Assembly (NCBI GenBank): GCA_947177885.1
Contig: CAMWWF010000096.1
Coordinates: forward strand, 1-9,334
Length of the DNA stretch: 9,334 nt
Direction: 5' to 3'
Origin: an uncultured Lachnospiraceae bacterium
Lineage (GTDB): Bacteria; Bacillota_A; Clostridia; Lachnospirales; Lachnospiraceae
Translations under genes and position numbers: made by a program
Shown here: positions 5,627-9,334 of the stretch, in pieces
How the letters are laid out: each line of letters starts with the position of its first letter
Numbering within the stretch: position 1 is the stretch's first letter
The notes under the pieces: generated by a model
Database searches by the model: none
Told to the model about the DNA's origin: nothing
Seen by the model: the letters and a program-made list of their open reading frames with translations, nothing else

Positions 5627-5654
5627 GACAGTTCAGACCGGTCATTGAACTGTC
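5627..5654. repeat. perfect inverted repeat upstream of the erm promoter
   Basis: GACAGTTCA (5627-5635) and TGAACTGTC (5646-5654) are perfect inverted arms. The ten-base loop contains the palindrome GACCGGTC (5636-5643), and the half-site GAACTGT recurs at 5656 onward as GAACTGT. No T-run follows on either strand. A protein-binding site or a fold in the GH43 3' untranslated region is possible. The remaining bases 5655-5761 hold nothing else recognisable. Confidence 0.5.
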
Positions 5655-5761
5655 TGAACTGTACTTCGTCACTGTTCCCTCCGTTCACGACAACTTCCGT
5701 CCCGTCTTCTGCAGAATGGCTGCGGTCAGACACGCTCTGGTACCTTTGGGTTACGGAAATC

Positions 5762-7300
5762 TTAATCCTGATACTCAAAGTAATCAAAGTCAGCCGGAAT
5801 ACGGGTGCCGCAGCCGCCGTTATTGGCGTAGATGCCTACCATTGTGCCGGTGTGGCGTTTGCGGTCCCCGGGCACACCCTCGTCGCAGAGATAAATGCAG
5901 TTCTCGAGGACACCTGCCAAAGTCCAGTTTTGCCCGTCATAGCTGTAGAAAAAGCTTCTGGTAAGCTTATCTGTCTCCACTTTCAGGAATACACTCTGCT
6001 CTCTGACCCTGTCCACGGAGGCGATCAGTTCCTCGCCGTGGTTACGGTTGATGACCAGCTGAAGCTTCCTGCCCTCTTCATAGCAAAGGGAAAATCTGGC
6101 GTAAGTAGCCGTGCTGTAATAGCAGGTCAGTCCCGCCTGTTCTCCGTTTCTGGAGGGGTAAAAGTCCAGCTTTGCGGAGGCGGTGTAGCTCAATTCCTGT
6201 TCCCGTCTTACCAGCGTGTTCTTAGACCGTATCTCCCAGAGCTGGCCGTCGTTGGTCCAGATCCGGAAGTATCCGGGGCGCTCGGTAAGAGAATAGCTTC
6301 CCCTGGCGGGGTTCCTGACGAATTCCCAGTTTAGATTCAGTTCCTCTTTGTCAAAATCATCCCTGGTCCACTTTTCGTAAGCACATTGGGGAAGTCCGGG
6401 TGCCGTCTGCCGTGTACTGGGTCCCTTTCCGTCATTGACGATAAACCAGTCATCTGCAAGCCATGTGACGGGATCCATGCCGGTTTCTCTTCCGATGGTG
6501 GTGTAATGTCCCTGATTGGCTCTTCCCATGAGATAATACACCCACCAGTCGCCGTCCCGGGTCTGTACCAGTTTGCCGTGGCCTGTGCGCTGGATCAGCG
6601 CCTCGGGATCGAACTGGCGCATAACGGGATTATAGGGCGACGGTTCATAGGGGCCGGTCAGCGTTTCGGAACGGCCTACATTAATGCCGTGTCCGTATCC
6701 GGTACCGCCCTCCGCCAGTATTGCGTAATAATATTTTCCCCGCTTTAACAGATGCGGGCCCTCAGGGCAGGGTTCTCCCGTCCCCGGCCATACTTGGATG
6801 GTTTTGCCGATGACCTTTGTACAGTCACCATTCAGCGGTACCAGATGGATGCCGGGGCTGATCACCATATAATGTTTTCCGTCGTCGTCCACAAAATGGG
6901 ACGGATCGATGCTGTCCACCTCAATCCAGCAGGGTTTGCTGTAGGGTCCTTCGGGCTTATCGGATGTGACTACAAGCTGTCTCCGCATGACGTTATTGTC
7001 CCGCTTACCGTCCGCGTTGAGCCGCAGGGTAGCCATAATGATGAACTTTCCGTTGTGGTAGGAAATGTCTGGCGCCCATATACCGTGAGAGTCCCTGATG
7101 TTCTGCAGATCCAGTTCATCCGGGTCTGTGACGGCATGACCTATGATATGCCAGTGAACCATATCTTTTGAGTGGCTGATGGGTATGGCCGGGAAATACT
7201 GGAAAGTGGAATTTACCATGTAATAATCGTCACCTACCCGCACTACGGACGGATCAGGGAAAAAGCCTCTCTGAACCGGGTTTTGATAATGACTTCGCAT
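5762..7300 (-). CDS. GH43 beta-xylosidase/alpha-L-arabinofuranosidase (first, promoter-distal)
   Basis: The product has 512 residues from ATG 7300, chosen because GAGG lies six bases upstream and because the GH43 domain starts at once (YQNPVQRGFFPDPS). A longer frame from a GTG at 7381 would add 27 unconserved residues. The N-terminal five-bladed propeller (about 5-310) carries the catalytic set: base Asp16 in FPDPS, pKa-modulating Asp132 in SIDPSHF and acid Glu180 in CPEGPHL. His241 in GHGKLVQT fits the central metal-site histidine. The C-terminal 200 residues look like the beta-sandwich found after GH43 xylosidases. No signal peptide is seen, so it should act in the cytoplasm on imported arabinoxylan oligosaccharides. 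Xylose versus arabinose preference and subfamily cannot be fixed here. It follows the other GH43 gene by 116 bases, in the same direction. Confidence 0.92.
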   Translation of the reverse strand: MRSHYQNPVQRGFFPDPSVVRVGDDYYMVNSTFQYFPAIPISHSKDMVHWHIIGHAVTDPDELDLQNIRDSHGIWAPDISYHNGKFIIMATLRLNADGKRDNNVMRRQLVVTSDKPEGPYSKPCWIEVDSIDPSHFVDDDGKHYMVISPGIHLVPLNGDCTKVIGKTIQVWPGTGEPCPEGPHLLKRGKYYYAILAEGGTGYGHGINVGRSETLTGPYEPSPYNPVMRQFDPEALIQRTGHGKLVQTRDGDWWVYYLMGRANQGHYTTIGRETGMDPVTWLADDWFIVNDGKGPSTRQTAPGLPQCAYEKWTRDDFDKEELNLNWEFVRNPARGSYSLTERPGYFRIWTNDGQLWEIRSKNTLVRREQELSYTASAKLDFYPSRNGEQAGLTCYYSTATYARFSLCYEEGRKLQLVINRNHGEELIASVDRVREQSVFLKVETDKLTRSFFYSYDGQNWTLAGVLENCIYLCDEGVPGDRKRHTGTMVGIYANNGGCGTRIPADFDYFEYQD

Positions 7301-7375
7301 TTTGATCCTCATTTCTGCGCTGCTAAAGAGGGCACGTAAGCATCTCTCCTGCATATTAGCGACTTTGTGTCTGTA

Positions 7376-7408
7376 CGGCACAGAAGGGTGCTTAACCCTC
7401 CTGTGCCG
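7376..7408 (-). other. stem-loop between the two GH43 genes
   Basis: CGGCACAG (7376-7383) pairs with CTGTGCCG (7401-7408), and AGGGT (7385-7389) with ACCCT (7395-7399), separated by one A/C mismatch; the loop is five bases. It begins nine bases after the stop codon of the upstream GH43 gene. Neither strand has a following T-run, so a processing or stabilising element in a shared mRNA is likelier than a full terminator. Confidence 0.75.
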
Positions 7409-7416
7409 GTTTACCG

Positions 7417-9015
7417 CTATCTCTTATATATTACGGAATCCACAACAGCATATCCCGTACTTTCTGTCCCGGCGGAAGAGCAGAATACGCCGTTCTTGAC
7501 GCCTACCCAGCGTCCGGGCATTGCTGTCATCTCTCCGGCAGTCCGGTAGTCGTTTCCATCGGTGCTGTATTCCAGAGTCACAAGTTCCAGAGGAAAGTTC
7601 TTTTCGTTTTCATTCAGATCCCTTGTACCTGTGCGCTTAACCGTGTATTTTACATAAATTTCCCCCGCTGAGTCGAAAGAGATAGCGGGAAGCGGATTTT
7701 CGGTTTCTTCCGTCAGATCCGGCAGGATCTTTCCGTATTTCTGAACGCCGGTGATAAAGCGGGGAACAAGCTGTCCGTCCTCTCTCTTGAAGGTGACGAG
7801 ACCATAGCTGGTACCCATGGAGATCACGCCTGCCTCATCCTTTTCTCCAAGGTGGGAGAGGTCAAGTCTGGTCACGCAGCTGAATTCCGGAGCAGGCCAT
7901 TTCTGTAACAGCAGATTGGGCATATCGCCGTAGACAGTGCTTTTGGAGATGGCATTCAGTTTCAGACTGTTTCCTGTCAGTTCATACCATTTCTTTTCGG
8001 GATTTGCATTCCACTGCCATTGTAATCCCAGCTGACTGCCGGTAAAATCATCGGAAGCGGCAGGTTCGCATATTTCCGCAATTACCGTGCCTACATTGGG
8101 TTTCCGATATTCCATTACCGGTTCACCGTAATCATTGCCTTCCCTGGCAATGCCTATGATGGGCCAGTCCTCTTTCCAGCTCATGGGCTGGAGATGGGTA
8201 ATGCGCCCTGCCGCATAGACATCCTGGAAGTGGAGGAACCAGTCTTCTCCCGTGACGGTATCCACCCATGCGCCCTGGTGCGGTCCGTTTACCACGCTGT
8301 CGCCCTGACGCATCACCACCTTATACTCATAAGGGCCGAATACGTTCCTGGAACGAAGTACGGTCTGCCATCCGGTCTTCACGCCGCCGGCCGGTGCAAA
8401 GACGTAATACCATCCGTTGCGCTTATACATCTTGGGCCCCTCAATAGTTACCTGATCATTTTCATTTCCGTCAAATATTTTGACTTCCTCACCGATCAGC
8501 CCCATTCCGTCGGGCTGCATTTCCACCATATGAAGGACGCTCTTGTAGCCGATACGGCTTTTCGCCACTCCGGCTACCAGGTATGCTTTTCCGTCGTCGT
8601 CCCAGAACGGGCAGGGGTCGATCCATCCTGCGCCGGGTCTGATGTTTACCGGCTCGGACCATTTCCCGAAAGGGTCTGTGGCGGTGCTCATGTAAATTCC
8701 CTCATCAGGCATGGGGAAGCAGACATAATATACTCCCTCATGGTACCGGATAGCCGGAGCCCACACACCGCAGCCGTGAATGGGAGCCTTGTAGCGTTCT
8801 TCCGGAATCTTGTCGATGATATAGTTCACTACCTTCCAGTTTACCAGATCCTTTGAGTGAAGAAGAGGAAGTCCCGGAGCGTTGCAGAAACTGGAAGCGA
8901 TCATGAAATAATCCTCCCCCACGCGGATCGCATCCGGATCCGAGTAGTCCGCATAGAGTACGGGATTGCGATAACTCCCGTTACCGGAATCCGCATTCCA
9001 AATGTTACCTGTCAT
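7417..9015 (-). CDS. GH43 beta-xylosidase/alpha-L-arabinofuranosidase (second, promoter-proximal)
   Basis: The product has 532 residues from ATG 9015, preceded by GGCAGGTAAAGG; the frame is open to an ATG at 9108 that would overlap the upstream ORF and add 31 residues outside the domain. The propeller begins SYRNPVLYADYSDPDAIRVG. Catalytic residues are Asp27 (SDPDAI), Asp133 (GWIDPCPFWDDDG) and Glu192 (TIEGPKMY). His246 in GPHQGAW fits the metal-site position. The VKTGWQTVLRS and HFQDVYAAGRITHLQP segments are typical of the GH43_12-like group as I remember it. A C-terminal beta-sandwich domain (about 330-532) follows. No signal peptide is visible. It is clearly not a recent duplicate of the neighbouring GH43 gene; the two differ in motif surroundings and probably in substrate preference. 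Confidence 0.92.
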   Translation of the reverse strand: MTGNIWNADSGNGSYRNPVLYADYSDPDAIRVGEDYFMIASSFCNAPGLPLLHSKDLVNWKVVNYIIDKIPEERYKAPIHGCGVWAPAIRYHEGVYYVCFPMPDEGIYMSTATDPFGKWSEPVNIRPGAGWIDPCPFWDDDGKAYLVAGVAKSRIGYKSVLHMVEMQPDGMGLIGEEVKIFDGNENDQVTIEGPKMYKRNGWYYVFAPAGGVKTGWQTVLRSRNVFGPYEYKVVMRQGDSVVNGPHQGAWVDTVTGEDWFLHFQDVYAAGRITHLQPMSWKEDWPIIGIAREGNDYGEPVMEYRKPNVGTVIAEICEPAASDDFTGSQLGLQWQWNANPEKKWYELTGNSLKLNAISKSTVYGDMPNLLLQKWPAPEFSCVTRLDLSHLGEKDEAGVISMGTSYGLVTFKREDGQLVPRFITGVQKYGKILPDLTEETENPLPAISFDSAGEIYVKYTVKRTGTRDLNENEKNFPLELVTLEYSTDGNDYRTAGEMTAMPGRWVGVKNGVFCSSAGTESTGYAVVDSVIYKR

Positions 9016-9065
9016 AATACCTTTACCTGCCTTTCTGTTGTTGCGGTCAGTTGTTCCTGTCCGAC

Positions 9066-9092
9066 CGGTACATGAAAGTATTTCATATACCG
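9066..9092 (-). other. stem-loop ahead of the second GH43 gene
   Basis: CGGTA (9066-9070) and ATGAAA (9072-9077) pair with TTTCAT (9081-9086) and TACCG (9088-9092): 11 pairs, one mismatch, GTA loop. An outer alternative, TTGCGGT (9041-9047) with ACCGCAA (9089-9095), competes with it. The stem starts just after the stop codon of the edge ORF and lies about 50 bases before the GH43 ATG. No T-run follows. It may stabilise or regulate the mRNA. Confidence 0.65.
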
Positions 9093-9095
9093 CAA

Positions 9096-9334
9096 TTACT
9101 GTTTCCATTGTAACTTACGGCGGCAGTATTCTTCAATACCATGATACAGCTTTCCTGTGTCAAATATTGCGGTCTGGATATGGGAGTGGTATAATGATCT
9201 CATATTCAGGACATTCAGGGGCGGATAGCCATTCATACCATGATATCCCGGGGAGAGCTGACCATGATCTATCAGAACAGAGCTGACGATCTCTTTGTAA
9301 AAGTGACATACAATAACAGTTTTCTGGCGCATAT
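9096..9334 (-). CDS. unidentified reading frame, truncated by the window edge
   Basis: The frame is open from the window edge to the TAA at 9096-9098. The visible 78 residues begin at a Met (9332) that may be internal, since no upstream sequence is available and the codon before it is open. They include DHGQLSPGYHGMNGYPPLNV, then TAIFDTGKLYHGIEEYCRR near the C-terminus. The composition is protein-like and the stop lies just ahead of the second GH43 gene, in the same direction, so this is probably the end of an upstream operon member, perhaps in the same sugar pathway. I do not recognise the family. Confidence 0.5.
   Translation of the reverse strand, partial: MRQKTVIVCHFYKEIVSSVLIDHGQLSPGYHGMNGYPPLNVLNMRSLYHSHIQTAIFDTGKLYHGIEEYCRRKLQWKQ

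Noticed and set aside
5612..6334. 240-codon + strand frame
   Set aside because: It is antisense to the GH43 C-terminal domain and crosses the region upstream of the erm promoter; no family features are seen.
8194..8856. 220-codon + strand frame
   Set aside because: It lies wholly antisense to the second GH43 gene with full catalytic motifs; it is a shadow of its codon pattern.

Overview
The window reads as chromosomal DNA of a gut-type Bacillota, most likely a Lachnospiraceae/Clostridia member. This rests on Erm and LTA-synthase family proteins, strong GGAGG-type ribosome binding sites, AT-rich sigma-A-like promoters, tRNA genes without an encoded CCA end, and cytoplasmic GH43 enzymes for arabinoxylan oligosaccharides. 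It is inferred from gene content and style, not from a marker gene.

Layout. The left edge holds the end of a + strand tRNA cluster: the 3' part of tRNA-Tyr(GUA), a complete tRNA-Leu(UAA), and a clear intrinsic terminator. Everything else lies on the minus strand, so it is read from the right edge to the left. In that order: an incomplete unidentified reading frame at the right edge; two cytoplasmic GH43 glycosidases separated by stem-loops; a terminator whose loop contains the -35 box of the next promoter; a leader of about 350 nt; an erm 23S rRNA methyltransferase gene; a lipoteichoic-acid-synthase-like membrane phosphotransferase; a C39/papain-like cysteine protease candidate; a 45-codon orphan ORF; and a broken 2H-phosphoesterase (LigT-like) gene that converges on the tRNA cluster.

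How the parts work together. The two GH43 enzymes have the complete Asp/Asp/Glu catalytic set and no signal peptide, so they probably trim imported xylo- or arabino-oligosaccharides. The LTA synthase and the cysteine protease candidate form an envelope-related pair, joined only by position. The erm gene is the functional outlier and has its own expression module: promoter, long leader with repeated blocks, several possible leader peptides, a good stem plus U7 attenuator-terminator, and an upstream segment able to pair with that terminator. This is the strongest candidate for something interesting here: inducible macrolide resistance controlled by transcription attenuation, as known for the ErmD/ErmK group, whose protein signature this Erm shares.

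Start codons were chosen by ribosome binding sites and often differ from the longest open frame: LTA synthase ATG at 4256, Erm ATG at 5211, the first GH43 ATG at 7300, the second GH43 ATG at 9015. No CRISPR array, insertion sequence, transposase or replication origin was seen.
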